Of a stretch of DNA of 64,000 nt, positions 8,357-16,721 are shown one piece after another. This stretch comes from Leadbettera azotonutricia ZAS-9 (GTDB lineage Bacteria; Spirochaetota; Spirochaetia; Treponematales; Breznakiellaceae): NCBI RefSeq assembly GCF_000214355.1, contig NC_015577.1, positions 2,843,389 to 2,907,388 on the forward strand, given 5' to 3'. A model generated the notes under the pieces. That model was not told the DNA's origin. It did not search any database and saw nothing but the letters and a program-made list of their open reading frames with translations. The stretch's first letter is position 1, and every line of letters starts with the position of its first letter. The position numbers and the translations under genes are program-made.

Positions 8357-9173
8357 GATTGTGCTCCCCAAATTCAGCATAGGCAAAGGCGCTATGATTA
8401 TGGATACTCTCAAAATTCTCCGCCTCTACCGAAAAGCGCGGAAACTGATTGAGGCCCTTTATATCAATATACACATCCCTGACCAAATCTTCAACAAATT
8501 TCGGATTGTCATAGGCCTGTTCGGTGATAAATTTTTCATCTTCCCGTTTGAGCAGGGAATACACCGGACTTGAAGCGGCTTTTTCCACCAGGGCGATGAT
8601 GTCCTCTATCCAGAAGAAGGGCCCGAGCTCAAGCTCCACTGTGACTATGCCCCGCTGGTTATGGGCGCCCCGGTCGGAAATAGCCTTGGAACAGGGGCAG
8701 ACCGTGGTCACCGGCACTGAAACCGCAACGGTAAAGTGCTTCCCCTTCCTGGAACTATTGCCGGAATCCTGGCGGTTTACCCAACCCTGATACCGGCACT
8801 GGTAGCTCATAATCCCGGGCAGCCCGGATATAGGGGCTTTTTTTTCTATAAAATAAGGAAAATTGAGGGACCCAAAGGCGGATTCAGCCTCAAGCTCTTT
8901 CCGTATGGCATTAAGCATGTCCAAAAACCGGGGCATTGAAAGATCCTCCCGGTACTGGTGGAAAATTTCGATAAAGCGACTCATGTGGGTACCTTTGAAA
9001 TGCCGGGGAAGGTCGGCGTAAAGATCCACCTTGGCCGAGGTATGCTGAATTTTATTCTCCCTGTCCAATACAGTGATAGGATATTCGAGGCCCTTGATGC
9101 CGACTTTGGCCAGGGGCACGTCCCGGTGATCCGCCTGGTTTTGCACATCCGGGATGGTTTTAAGATCTTTCAC
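8349..9173 (-). CDS. folE2: GTP cyclohydrolase IB
   Basis: 274 residues, usual for FolE2, the metal-flexible cyclohydrolase that makes 7,8-dihydroneopterin triphosphate from GTP as the first step of folate synthesis. The active-site segment VTTVCPCSKAISDRGAHNQRG has the conserved metal/nucleophile Cys (C159 and C161) and the downstream His-Asn-Gln-Arg. The N-terminal PDVQNQADHR signature and GTHMSRF strand also fit. Its ATG overlaps the folD stop by 4 bases (9170-9173), so the two folate genes are translationally coupled. Confidence 0.95.
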   Translation of the reverse strand: MKDLKTIPDVQNQADHRDVPLAKVGIKGLEYPITVLDRENKIQHTSAKVDLYADLPRHFKGTHMSRFIEIFHQYREDLSMPRFLDMLNAIRKELEAESAFGSLNFPYFIEKKAPISGLPGIMSYQCRYQGWVNRQDSGNSSRKGKHFTVAVSVPVTTVCPCSKAISDRGAHNQRGIVTVELELGPFFWIEDIIALVEKAASSPVYSLLKREDEKFITEQAYDNPKFVEDLVRDVYIDIKGLNQFPRFSVEAENFESIHNHSAFAYAEFGEHNRE

Positions 9174-10033
9174 TTTGAAGCGGCCTCGACTACATTCAGC
9201 ATGAGCATGGCGATAGTCATGGGCCCTACCCCGCCGGGCACAGGGGTAATCCAGCCCGCTGTTTCACAGGCAGACTCAAAATCCACATCCCCCCTGAGGC
9301 GGAAGCCGCTCTTCTTTGCGGCATCGGCCACCCGGTTCACCCCAACGTCGATGACCGCCGCGCCGGGCTTTATCATATTCCCCTTTACGAGGCCCGGCGA
9401 CCCTGCGGCGGCTATGAGTATGTCCGCTTGTCTAGTATAAATTGAAAAATCCGGGGTGCCTGTGTGGCAGATAGTCACGGTAGCGTTTATGCCCTTTTGG
9501 ATGAGGAGGTTTGCAAGGGGCTTCCCCACAATACTGGAACGCCCAAGTATCACCGCATGAGCCCCGGAGGTTTTGATTTTCATCTCTTTCAGCAGGAAAA
9601 CAACGCCATTGGGGGTACAGGGGATAAAGCCCTTCTTCCCCAAAACCAGGTTCCCCACAGAGACCGGATGAAATCCGTCCACATCCTTGGCCGGATCTAT
9701 GGCAGTGATGATCCTGTCGCTGTCGATATGACGAGGCAGGGGAAGCTGCACCAGAATACCGTGGACTTTGGGGTCTGCATTGAGGGTACTTATCAGCGAG
9801 AGGAGTTCAGCTTCTGACACAGATTCGCTTAAACGCAGGTCCCGGCTTTCCATGCCTGCTTCGGCAAGGGCTTTTTCCTTTCCTGTTACATAGGAGAGGC
9901 TTGCGGGATCTTCGCCCGCCAGTATTACTGCGAGGCAGGGGATTATCCCTTTTCTTTTAAGCTCATCCGCCCTGATGCGGGCATCTTCCCTGACTTTTTC
10001 GGCAATAGCCTTGCCGTCAATTATCTCTGCCAT
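9170..10033 (-). CDS. folD: Methylenetetrahydrofolate dehydrogenase/cyclohydrolase
   Basis: 287 residues, full length. FolD interconverts 5,10-methylene-, 5,10-methenyl- and 10-formyl-tetrahydrofolate with NADP. Visible motifs: SYVTGKEKA with the catalytic Tyr/Lys pair, GILVQLPLP, DPAKDVDGFHP, the dinucleotide-binding GRSSIVGKP, and the closing TPVPGGVGPMT. It overlaps thiN by 17 bases upstream and folE2 by 4 bases downstream. In gut acetogenic treponemes FolD also serves the methyl branch of the Wood-Ljungdahl pathway, but no other pathway gene is in this window. Confidence 0.97.
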   Translation of the reverse strand: MAEIIDGKAIAEKVREDARIRADELKRKGIIPCLAVILAGEDPASLSYVTGKEKALAEAGMESRDLRLSESVSEAELLSLISTLNADPKVHGILVQLPLPRHIDSDRIITAIDPAKDVDGFHPVSVGNLVLGKKGFIPCTPNGVVFLLKEMKIKTSGAHAVILGRSSIVGKPLANLLIQKGINATVTICHTGTPDFSIYTRQADILIAAAGSPGLVKGNMIKPGAAVIDVGVNRVADAAKKSGFRLRGDVDFESACETAGWITPVPGGVGPMTIAMLMLNVVEAASK

Positions 10034-10700
10034 TGGATTCTCCCTGTTCCCGGGGTATAACGATCATGAATCGTCCCTGTTCTGCGGAAATGCCGAAATT
10101 GCCATCCAGGGCAACATTGCTGATGCCAAAGCTGCCCCGATTCCAGGGGAGGCTGTTGAGGGGCCACTTAAGGCCGCTGCTCGAAGCTGCCCAGGGGCCT
10201 TCCCCAAGGGGAAAGACCGAAACCAGGCTTGCGGGTTCAAGCTTTAATGAAATTTCAAACTTTTTCAACACGCCGCCTGATCCGCCTTTTACAGCTTCTA
10301 TAGCGTAAATATCTTCCCCTCTGGTAATCCAGCGATCCGGACAAAGCTCCCGCTCAAAAAGGGAACGCAGGGCAAGGAGATGGTCAAGCCGTCCTCCCCC
10401 TCCGCCAACAAGCCAGGTTTCATCGCAGCCCTTTTCCCAAAGCAGGTTCAGGGCCAGCTCCGTATCGGTATAGTCCTTGTCCCGGGGGAAGCGGCGTATA
10501 ATCCCGGGGGGATACTTTGCAAGCCGGCCCAGGTCGTCAAGGGAATCCATGTCCCCAATGATCCAGCCAGGCTTGATGCCCGCATCCTCTGCGGCAATAA
10601 GACCCGAATCGGCAGCAGCGATAATGTCCGCCCCCTGAACCAGGCTGCAGCACAAATCAAGCCCAGGCCCTTCGCCGCCGATAAAAGCTATACCCCGCAC
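10017..10700 (-). CDS. thiN: Thiamine pyrophosphokinase
   Basis: 227 residues from a GTG start preceded by GGGAGG. The enzyme makes thiamine diphosphate from thiamine and ATP. The diagnostic motifs are GWIIGDMDSLDD (about 46-57), RFPRDKDYTDTELAL (about 70-85) with the acidic metal/ATP residues, and VGGGGGRLDHLLAL (about 98-111). The C-terminal thiamine-binding region is present. First gene of a seven-gene minus-strand operon ending with the SPOR protein. Confidence 0.9.
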   Translation of the reverse strand: MRGIAFIGGEGPGLDLCCSLVQGADIIAAADSGLIAAEDAGIKPGWIIGDMDSLDDLGRLAKYPPGIIRRFPRDKDYTDTELALNLLWEKGCDETWLVGGGGGRLDHLLALRSLFERELCPDRWITRGEDIYAIEAVKGGSGGVLKKFEISLKLEPASLVSVFPLGEGPWAASSSGLKWPLNSLPWNRGSFGISNVALDGNFGISAEQGRFMIVIPREQGESNGRDN

Positions 10701-10726
10701 CGCCCCTCCCTTTCATGGAATGCCCT

Positions 10727-10756
10727 ATTATAGTATAGTGCTTGCTGAATTGTGAA
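10727..10756 (-). promoter_or_regulatory. Promoter of the thiN-folD-folE2-miaB operon
   Basis: On the minus strand TTCACA (complement of 10751-10756) and a perfect TATAAT (complement of 10727-10732) are 18 bases apart. The -35 overlaps the GTG start codon of the divergent cca gene. A plus-strand TATAGT (10734-10739) for cca lies inside the same spacer, so the two promoters overlap face to face within 51 bases. Confidence 0.6.
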
Positions 10757-12134
10757 TATACATCCTGTGGTTAAAGAAATATCGGCTATCTTCTCGAATC
10801 AGGGCAAACAGGTTTATCTTGTAGGCGGGGCTGTCAGGGATCTCCTGAGGAGCAGGAAAGCCAAGGATTGGGATTTAGCCACCGACGCCCTCCCCGACGA
10901 AGTCATCGCGTTTTTCAAGGAAAAATCGGGCCCTGGCGGCAAGCCCCTGGGCTTTGTCATCCCCACAGGAATAAAGCACGGCACCGTGACCGTCCACTTC
11001 AGGGGCAATGAATTCGAGGTTACCACCTTCAGGGCCGACAAGGGCTACAGCGACGGGCGCAGGCCGGACACTGTGGAATTCGGCGTATCCATAGACGAAG
11101 ATTTAGCCCGCCGGGACTTTACCATGAACGCCGCAGCCTACAAACTGCCCGAAGGCCCTCTGACCGATCCTTTTAATGGCTGTGCCGATATCAAAGCCAA
11201 GCTGATACGTTCAGTGGGCAACCCTGTGGAACGCTTTGCGGAAGACGGCCTTCGCCCTGTCCGGGCTATGCGTTTTGCAAGCCAGCTTGGCTTCCAAGTT
11301 GACGATGCGGTGCTGGCCGCCATACCGGCAGCCCTCCCCCTCACTGCCAAGGTTGCCCCGGAACGCATGCGGGACGAACTGGACAAAATCATCATGAGCC
11401 CCGAGCCTTCCGCAGCCTTTCTCCTCATGGAAAAAACAGGTCTTTTGGAACTCATACTCCCGGATCTTGCGGCCTGCAGGGGTGTGGATCAAAAGGGCTT
11501 CCATCGTTTTGACGTGCTGGAACATTCCCTTTTGGCCTGCGATTTCGCTGCCCGCGAAAATGCCCCCCGGGAAGTCCGCCTTGCAGCTATCTTCCACGAT
11601 CTAGGCAAAAAAACCACTCGCAAACTGGGGGATAAGGGCGTTTGGACTTTCCATCAGCACGAAGAAGAATCTTCCCGTCTTGCAAAAGAGATCATGCTCA
11701 ATTTCCGCTACCCCAACGCGGTAATGGACAAGGTCTGCCATTTAATAGAAGAACATATGTTTCATTATGAAGACAACTGGACTGACGCAGCAGTGCGCCG
11801 CTTCATCATCAGGGCGGGGGAGGAAGATCTGCCGGATCTTTACGCCCTCCGCCGGGCCGATGCCTATGGCACAGCCAAAACCGAGCCGGCCCCGGACTTC
11901 CTCCTCCCCCTGACCAGACGGGTAGAAAAGGTCCTCGCCGGCAGCCGTGCCCTCTCCCTCAAAGACCTGGCAGTCACAGGCTACGACCTCAAAGAAGCCC
12001 ATGTAAAACCCGGCAAGCATATGGGAATAATCCTCAACGAACTCCTGGAAGCAGTCATCGACGACCCGAGCCTCAACACCAGGGAAAAACTCATACAAAT
12101 CGCGGCAAACATCAACGAACGGTATAGTGTATAG
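10752..12134 (+). CDS. cca: CCA-adding tRNA nucleotidyltransferase
   Basis: 460 residues, GTG start. The N-terminal polymerase-beta-type head contains VYLVGGAVRDLL and KDWDLATDA, which hold the two metal-binding Asp; DFTMNAAAY and the arm motif AEDGLRPVRAMRFASQLGF follow. An HD domain is present with IFHDLGKK and later HxxE-type His. The enzyme adds or repairs the 3' CCA end of tRNAs, and it is needed here since the tRNA-Glu in this window does not encode CCA. Its stop lies 4 bases from the convergent rnc stop. No good ribosome site is seen. Confidence 0.9.
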   Translation: MNIHPVVKEISAIFSNQGKQVYLVGGAVRDLLRSRKAKDWDLATDALPDEVIAFFKEKSGPGGKPLGFVIPTGIKHGTVTVHFRGNEFEVTTFRADKGYSDGRRPDTVEFGVSIDEDLARRDFTMNAAAYKLPEGPLTDPFNGCADIKAKLIRSVGNPVERFAEDGLRPVRAMRFASQLGFQVDDAVLAAIPAALPLTAKVAPERMRDELDKIIMSPEPSAAFLLMEKTGLLELILPDLAACRGVDQKGFHRFDVLEHSLLACDFAARENAPREVRLAAIFHDLGKKTTRKLGDKGVWTFHQHEEESSRLAKEIMLNFRYPNAVMDKVCHLIEEHMFHYEDNWTDAAVRRFIIRAGEEDLPDLYALRRADAYGTAKTEPAPDFLLPLTRRVEKVLAGSRALSLKDLAVTGYDLKEAHVKPGKHMGIILNELLEAVIDDPSLNTREKLIQIAANINERYSV

Positions 12135-12138
12135 GGCG

Positions 12139-12918
12139 CTATTCGGCGCTGTCTTTTTCCAGGGCCTCGTATGCCATTTTGGCGGCTTCCTGTTCGGCGG
12201 TTTTTTTATTGCGGCCTGTACCGGGGCCATAGGCAATATCGGAAACGATGACTTCCATCCAGAAAAGGCGGGCGTGGTCGGGGCCGGAGCGTTTGAGGAG
12301 GCGGTAGACGGGGTAGTTGTGGTAAAGGCGCTGGCAGAGTTCCTGGAGCAGGGACTTGTAGTCCTGATGGTGGCGTTTTTCGAGAACCCGGCTTATTTCG
12401 GCTTCCATGAAGCTAACCACAAAGGCGAAGGCTGCTTTGTAGCCTGAATCGAGGTAGATGGCGCCTATGATGGCTTCCAGGGCGTCCGCAAGGATGGCGT
12501 TTTTGGAGCGTCCGCCGGAGTTTTCCTCCCCTTTGCCCAGGATGAGGAGGGTGTCGATTTGGAGTTCCCTGGCTACGCCGGAAAGTATGTCTTCTGAGAC
12601 AACCACGGACTTGATTTTGGCAAGGTCCCCTTCGGGGCGGTCGGAGAGCCTTTCGTACAGGAGGGTGGCGGTAATAGCGCCAAGTATGGAGTCGCCCAGG
12701 AATTCGAGGCGTTCGTTGTTGAGAGCGCGGTCTAATTCATTGGAGATTGAGCGGTGCATGAAAGAAAGGTTCAAAAGCTCCATGCTCTTGAACCTGACGC
12801 CGGCGGTCTTTAAGAATGCCGCCAAAACCTTCTTTCTTGCTGAATCCAGGGAAGGAAGCCCCTCTGGAGTCCCCTTTTTCCCCTTATTTTTGCTGGGATT
12901 TGATGTATTCGTAGGCAT
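12139..12918 (-). CDS. rnc: Ribonuclease III
   Basis: About 259 residues. The RNase III signature NNERLEFLGDSILGAI and the second catalytic acidic segment DALEAIIGAIYLDSG are present, followed by a double-stranded RNA-binding domain (DYKSLLQELCQ, then a KKTAEQEAA helix near the C-terminus). The enzyme cuts double-stranded RNA in rRNA precursors and structured mRNAs. I place the start at the ATG at 12918, overlapping acpP by 35 bases; the open frame runs further upstream but there it is only the shadow of acpP. No clear ribosome site is seen, so coupling with acpP is likely and a slightly later start is possible. Confidence 0.9.
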   Translation of the reverse strand: MPTNTSNPSKNKGKKGTPEGLPSLDSARKKVLAAFLKTAGVRFKSMELLNLSFMHRSISNELDRALNNERLEFLGDSILGAITATLLYERLSDRPEGDLAKIKSVVVSEDILSGVARELQIDTLLILGKGEENSGGRSKNAILADALEAIIGAIYLDSGYKAAFAFVVSFMEAEISRVLEKRHHQDYKSLLQELCQRLYHNYPVYRLLKRSGPDHARLFWMEVIVSDIAYGPGTGRNKKTAEQEAAKMAYEALEKDSAE

Positions 12919-13120
12919 CCCGGACGGTTTCAAACTCATTGGCCTTCTCGTCGGGGATGGAAATGCCCATTTCCTCTTCGATAGCATAGACCAATTCATA
13001 GGTGTCCAGACTGTCGGCGCCGAGATCCTGGCGGAAGGAAGCGTCAAGCGTGATCTTGCCCTCTTCCACTTCCAGCTTGTCGGCGATCAGTTTCTTTATT
13101 TTTTCAAACAATTCGTCCAT
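12884..13120 (-). CDS. acpP: Acyl carrier protein
   Basis: 78 residues, acidic and helical, the usual size. The phosphopantetheine attachment site is Ser37 in GADSLDTYELV, followed by the acidic recognition helix IEEEMGISIPDEKA. It carries growing acyl chains in type II fatty acid synthesis. It lies 11 bases after rpmF and overlaps rnc, an rpmF-acpP-rnc order common in bacteria. Confidence 0.97.
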   Translation of the reverse strand: MDELFEKIKKLIADKLEVEEGKITLDASFRQDLGADSLDTYELVYAIEEEMGISIPDEKANEFETVRDAYEYIKSQQK

Positions 13121-13131
13121 TTTAATTCCCC

Positions 13132-13320
13132 TTAAACCTTCGATTCAGGAAGGATTACTTGTTTGCCCCGGTAAAAACCGCACTTGGGGCACACCCTGTG
13201 CAGCAATACCATATTGCCGCAATTGCCGCATTCAACAATGGAAGGGGCGGTGAGCTTCATATTGATCGTCTGCCTCCGGCGTGTTCTTGCCTTCGACGTC
13301 TTAAACCTGGGTACAGCCAT
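13132..13320 (-). CDS. rpmF: Ribosomal protein bL32, zinc-binding form
   Basis: 62 residues. The N-terminal AVPRFKTSKARTRRRQ is typical of L32, and four Cys (C31, C34, C44, C47) form the zinc ribbon, so this is the Cys+ form that binds zinc. A GAGG ribosome site is 6 bases before the ATG. First gene downstream of a strong promoter. Confidence 0.97.
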   Translation of the reverse strand: MAVPRFKTSKARTRRRQTINMKLTAPSIVECGNCGNMVLLHRVCPKCGFYRGKQVILPESKV

Positions 13321-13361
13321 TCTAAACCTCGCTTCGAATATTCAATTCAATGTAGAAATTC

Positions 13362-13390
13362 AGTTTAACAAATTCACCGCTTTGTGTCAA
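13362..13390 (-). promoter_or_regulatory. Strong promoter for rpmF-acpP-rnc
   Basis: Minus strand: a perfect TTGACA (complement of 13385-13390), 17 bases, then TAAACT (complement of 13362-13367). Predicted start near 13355 gives a 35-base leader with its own ribosome site, so this block can be expressed independently of coaD upstream. Confidence 0.75.
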
Positions 13391-13418
13391 GCTCAATATT
13401 GGATCAGTCAGCATAAGC

Positions 13419-13895
13419 TTAAGAAAATTTCTCCTTCAAGGCCCTGGACACCAGGGGGGGCACCATGGCGGAAACATCCCCATGGAAAGAAGCCAGCTCT
13501 TTGATAGAAGAGGATCGCAAAACGAAATATTTGGGGTCTGTGGTCATAAAAAGGGTCTCGATATGGGGGTGAAGGGCCTTGTTCATCATGGAAAGCTCAA
13601 ATTCGTAGGAAAAATCGTCCATGCCCCGGACTCCCCTTACCAAAAGCCTGATATTCTCCTGCTTCATGTAATCCACAATGAGGGAATCCCATATAACGGC
13701 TGAAACATTCTTCCAGGGCTTGATAAGCTCGTTCATCATTTCCAGCCTCTCCTCCGCAGAGAAGCAATAGCGCTTTTGGCGGTTTTCGGCCACTATCACC
13801 ACAAGCTCGTCAAAAAGGGACGACGCCCGCTCTATAATATTCGTATGACCCAGGGTCGGGGGATCAAAAGATCCCGGGAAAACCGCCTTAAACAT
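13419..13895 (-). CDS. coaD: Phosphopantetheine adenylyltransferase
   Basis: 158 residues from the ATG at 13895 (the frame is open further upstream but homology begins [18 protein letters not shown]). That motif holds the nucleotidyltransferase T/HxGH signature; the second motif is the SSS of [13 protein letters not shown] near the C-terminus. CoaD makes dephospho-CoA from phosphopantetheine and ATP, the penultimate step of CoA synthesis, and so supplies the precursor of the acpP prosthetic group next door. No Shine-Dalgarno; a promoter sits directly on the start codon. Confidence 0.95.
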   Translation of the reverse strand: MFKAVFPGSFDPPTLGHTNIIERASSLFDELVVIVAENRQKRYCFSAEERLEMMNELIKPWKNVSAVIWDSLIVDYMKQENIRLLVRGVRGMDDFSYEFELSMMNKALHPHIETLFMTTDPKYFVLRSSSIKELASFHGDVSAMVPPLVSRALKEKFS

Positions 13896-13901
13896 GAACC
13901 G

Positions 13902-13930
13902 ATTATAATAAATGCTCCGGGAAAATTCAA
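13902..13930 (-). promoter_or_regulatory. coaD promoter, probable leaderless start
   Basis: Minus strand: TTGAAT (complement of 13925-13930), 17 bases, perfect TATAAT (complement of 13902-13907), then only 6 bases to the coaD ATG. With no ribosome site, the transcript should begin at the start codon. Confidence 0.65.
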
Positions 13931-13968
13931 GGTTTGTGCCGATAATAGGGAAAAGCCGGTCCAGGCAT

Positions 13969-13997
13969 TTGACTTGACCGCAATAGTCGGATAAAAT
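13969..13997 (+). promoter_or_regulatory. Promoter of the lipoprotein / HEAT / DUF362 operon, probable leaderless start
   Basis: TTGACT (13969-13974), 17 bases, TAAAAT (13992-13997), then 6 bases to the ATG at 14004. Both hexamers match consensus at 5/6. There is no Shine-Dalgarno sequence. It is divergent from the coaD promoter. Confidence 0.75.
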
Positions 13998-14003
13998 ATA
14001 CAT

Positions 14004-14612
14004 ATGAAAAGATTAGCTTGTTTGTTGACAATCCCTCTTCTCATAGTTCTTTCGTGCGCTTCTGCCCCTGCGGCGGTAGAAGCGCCGGTTGAACCCGCCA
14101 CTGCTGCCCCTGTCCAGGTTGAACCTGCTGCACCGGCGGCCCCTGCAACGCAGCCCCCTGCCCCGGCAGATGATGTTTTCAAACCTGAAAGCGTCTCGCA
14201 GGAAGTACGGGACACTACCCTTTCGGATGTGCAAAAGCTGATTCAGGATCTCAACCAGATAATCAGGGCCCAGAATTATAACAGCTGGGTCGGCCATCTT
14301 TCTGTTTCATATATGACGGCGATCAGCTCTCCCGCCTATTTGGCTGAACGGACTGAAGAGCTCTACAAGAGGGATCAGGCAGTGGCTTCCCGCACCGGAA
14401 AGGATCCCAAAAGGGTCAGGAAGGTGGAGCTCAAGAGCGCCAGGGATTATTTTATCAATATAGTGGTTCCGGCCCGCAAGAATGACAGGGTGGATGATAT
14501 AGAATTTATTTCCGAGAACCAGGTAAAGGCTTACAGGGTTGATAATTCAGGCCAGCGGGATATTCTCTACAATCTGGAAAAAACCGACGGTGACTGGAAA
14601 ATCACCAATTAG
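14004..14612 (+). CDS. Lipoprotein with Ala/Pro-rich linker
   Basis: 202 residues. A lipoprotein signal (1-18) ends with a spirochaete-type lipobox VLSCA (C18). Residues about 20-55 are an Ala/Pro/Val-rich spacer, followed by a mostly helical domain of about 145 residues ([31 protein letters not shown]). Its overall shape suggests an NTF2-like or SnoaL-like fold ending in GDWKITN, but that is a guess. I do not recognise a named family. It is followed 35 bases later by the HEAT-like gene. Confidence 0.75.
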   Translation: MKRLACLLTIPLLIVLSCASAPAAVEAPVEPATAAPVQVEPAAPAAPATQPPAPADDVFKPESVSQEVRDTTLSDVQKLIQDLNQIIRAQNYNSWVGHLSVSYMTAISSPAYLAERTEELYKRDQAVASRTGKDPKRVRKVELKSARDYFINIVVPARKNDRVDDIEFISENQVKAYRVDNSGQRDILYNLEKTDGDWKITN

Positions 14613-14647
14613 ACTAGGCATTCGAGTTGACAAGAAAAGGAGTGGAT

Positions 14648-15406
14648 ATGACAAACACTAAGCGGATTTTTGCTTTACTGGCAGTTTTTGCCCTTGCGGC
14701 TGGACTTGTAACGGCTCAAACCCGAAATAATAACCGGGAGATGTCGGTAGAAGAGTCCTATCTGCAGGAATCTGTGGAACTCATGATAATCAGGGAGCAA
14801 AGCCGGGCAGAAAGCCGGGATATGAAACTGGTGGCCCTGGAATATATCGGCGACGCAATTGACCGCGGCAATACAGGCGAAGAAATCCGGAGTTCCCTGG
14901 AATACCTGGGAACCGAAGGCATCGTAAACCAGACCAGGGAAAACGGCAGGCTGGTCAACAATTACCCCGATGTACGCACCAAGGCTGCTACCTATTTGGG
15001 CGATCTCGGAACCCCCGAGGCTAAAACCACCCTCATCAAAATGTGCCTTGCGGACAATGAACCCATGGTGCTGACCGAAGTGGTCAAATCCCTGGCAAAA
15101 ATCGGCATCGACGATAACAACGAAACTGCCAATGCCATTTCCTGGATAGTAACCCGCTTTGATGTCCTCAATCCTGACAATCTCCTGGCTCTCTCAGCCC
15201 TTGAAGCCTACGAGAAATTGGCACAACACAACGGCGGCATCAAAGATCCTTCGGCGATCAGAACCATTATCCGCATCGCCGAGGGCAACTACATCAAGCC
15301 AGTTCAGCAAAGGGCAAAACAGGTCCTCATGGACTTAAGGAAGTACAATGCCCAGAGCCAAAGTCAGAACAACGGCCAGAACGCTTCTTCAAAATCAGGG
15401 AATTAA
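14648..15406 (+). CDS. Exported HEAT-repeat-like protein
   Basis: 252 residues. I take the ATG at 14648, which has an AGGAG ribosome site 5 bases upstream, not the in-frame TTG at 14627. A signal peptide (about 1-25, ending LVTAQ) precedes a helical array with HEAT-like units (for example VRTKAATYLGDLGTPEAKTT, then LTEVVKSLAKIGIDDNNETA). HEAT arrays are protein-interaction scaffolds; the partner is unknown. The operon context suggests periplasmic work with the lipoprotein and the DUF362 protein. Confidence 0.75.
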   Translation: MTNTKRIFALLAVFALAAGLVTAQTRNNNREMSVEESYLQESVELMIIREQSRAESRDMKLVALEYIGDAIDRGNTGEEIRSSLEYLGTEGIVNQTRENGRLVNNYPDVRTKAATYLGDLGTPEAKTTLIKMCLADNEPMVLTEVVKSLAKIGIDDNNETANAISWIVTRFDVLNPDNLLALSALEAYEKLAQHNGGIKDPSAIRTIIRIAEGNYIKPVQQRAKQVLMDLRKYNAQSQSQNNGQNASSKSGN

Positions 15407-16544
15407 GCTCTTCGCAAGCTTTGCCCTTTTCCTCTCCATGGCTCTCATACCCGCCGGTCTAGCATCGGCGGATTCTGTTGTTTTCGTCAAAGAAAACACC
15501 GACGGCACAGATGACGGCATAGCCCGCCTTCTTGGCGCCATGAGCCCCGCCCTCTACCGCAGAGCCAACAATGGGGGACTTATCGCAAGCGATGATGTCA
15601 TCCTCATCAAAATCAATTCCCAATGGGCCGAACGGGGTGGCACCAACACCGATGTGCTCAAAAGCCTCATCCAGTATATCGTAAACCACCCTGATGGATT
15701 TAAAGGCGAAATTATCATAGCGGATAACGGCCAGAGCATGTTCGGTTCCCAGCGCAGCGGAGGCAATCTTGATTGGGACCAGCCCAATTCCAAAGACCGC
15801 GCCCAGTCTGCCCAGGATGTGGCCGACTATTTTGCGGGCAGGGGTTACAAAGTTTCGGGCGTTCTCTGGGACAAGTTTACCCGCACCAGGGTTAAAGAAT
15901 TTGAATCCAACGACAATGCTGACGGCTTTGTGGTAGAAGACGGCGCACGGGAACCCACAGGCATTGTGGTAAGCTACGCCAAATTCACGACCACTTATGG
16001 AACCCAGGTCAGCTTTAAAAAAGGCGTCTGGAACAGCACGTCCAAAAGTTACGACAGCGCCAAACTCAAAGTGATCAATGCCCCGGTTTTAAAGAACCAC
16101 GGCCAGTACCAGGTTACGGGGGCCATAAAATCCTACATGGGGACCCCTTCCAACTCCCTGACCAATATGTCGCCCCACCAGAGCGTAGGCCGGGGCGGCA
16201 TGGGAACCCAGATGGCCAATACCCGCTTCCCCGTCTTTACCCTCCTGGATATGGTCTACATTGCCCCCGACAGAGGCCCCGGCTCCTCCTACTCCACTGC
16301 AGTGCAGAAAAACATGGCCGCAGTCAGCCTTGACCCCGTTGCTCTTGACTACTGGGCCAGCAAAAATGTCCTTATCCCGGCGGCCAGGGCCGCAGGCAGC
16401 AACCGCTGGCAGATTATGGATCCCGACGCCAAAGACCCGGGAACCTTCGGTTACTGGCTCAGGCTTTCCATGAACGAGCTTGCAAAAGCGGGCTTCAGCG
16501 TTACCATGGACGAAAGCAAAATTAAGGTGGAGAAGGTTCAGTAA
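15348..16544 (+). CDS. Exported DUF362-domain protein
   Basis: 398 residues. The start at 15348 lies inside the previous gene (59-base overlap) but has an AAGG ribosome site 7 bases upstream and yields a complete signal peptide (basic 1-20, hydrophobic 21-38, cleavage after ASA at residue 41). The mature protein has DUF362 features: DVILIKINSQWAERGGTNTD, a PVLKNHGQYQVTGAIKSYMG core and MGTQMANTRFP; no Fe-S cluster Cys are present. DUF362 function is not settled. Third gene of its operon, followed by tRNA-Glu. Confidence 0.75.
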   Translation: MPRAKVRTTARTLLQNQGIKLFASFALFLSMALIPAGLASADSVVFVKENTDGTDDGIARLLGAMSPALYRRANNGGLIASDDVILIKINSQWAERGGTNTDVLKSLIQYIVNHPDGFKGEIIIADNGQSMFGSQRSGGNLDWDQPNSKDRAQSAQDVADYFAGRGYKVSGVLWDKFTRTRVKEFESNDNADGFVVEDGAREPTGIVVSYAKFTTTYGTQVSFKKGVWNSTSKSYDSAKLKVINAPVLKNHGQYQVTGAIKSYMGTPSNSLTNMSPHQSVGRGGMGTQMANTRFPVFTLLDMVYIAPDRGPGSSYSTAVQKNMAAVSLDPVALDYWASKNVLIPAARAAGSNRWQIMDPDAKDPGTFGYWLRLSMNELAKAGFSVTMDESKIKVEKVQ

Positions 16545-16550
16545 CCGCCC

Positions 16551-16579
16551 TTGACAAAAACAGTAATATTTTGTATCGT
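16551..16579 (+). promoter_or_regulatory. Promoter of tRNA-Glu
   Basis: A perfect TTGACA (16551-16556), 17 bases, TATCGT (16574-16579). It starts 6 bases after the DUF362 stop codon and puts the transcription start about 25 bases before the tRNA. Confidence 0.65.
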
Positions 16580-16610
16580 ATCTTTCACCTTCGAGATTTG
16601 AAGGTATCCT

Positions 16611-16682
16611 GTCTCCCTCGTCTAGTGGTTAGGACATCGGGTTTTCATCCCGACAACGGGGGTTCAATTCCCCCGGGAGATG
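16611..16682 (+). tRNA. tRNA-Glu (UUC)
   Basis: A full cloverleaf can be drawn. The acceptor stem GTCTCCC pairs with GGGAGAT (one G-T at the end), the D arm is GTCT...GGACA, and the anticodon stem TCGGG/CCCGA encloses loop TTTTCAT with anticodon TTC at 34-36. The T arm GGGGG-TTCAATT-CCCCC is also present. Discriminator is G; the 3' CCA is not encoded and must be added by the Cca enzyme at 10.8 kb. The sequence resembles E. coli tRNA-Glu throughout. Confidence 0.95.
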
Positions 16683-16721
16683 CATTTAGCGGCGTTTTTA
16701 ATGCCCGCCGCCCCAGTTTGA

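Noticed and set aside
12919..13047. N-terminal extension of RNase III
   Set aside because: These 43 codons overlap acpP in another frame and do not resemble RNase III; the start is placed at 12918.
14627..14647. TTG start for the HEAT-like gene
   Set aside because: The AGGAG ribosome site lies inside this extension and fits the ATG at 14648; the extension also spoils the signal peptide.
15348..15437. Later start (ATG at 15438) for the DUF362 protein
   Set aside because: It would leave a very short signal peptide; the earlier ATG has a ribosome site and a complete signal sequence in spite of the 59-base overlap.
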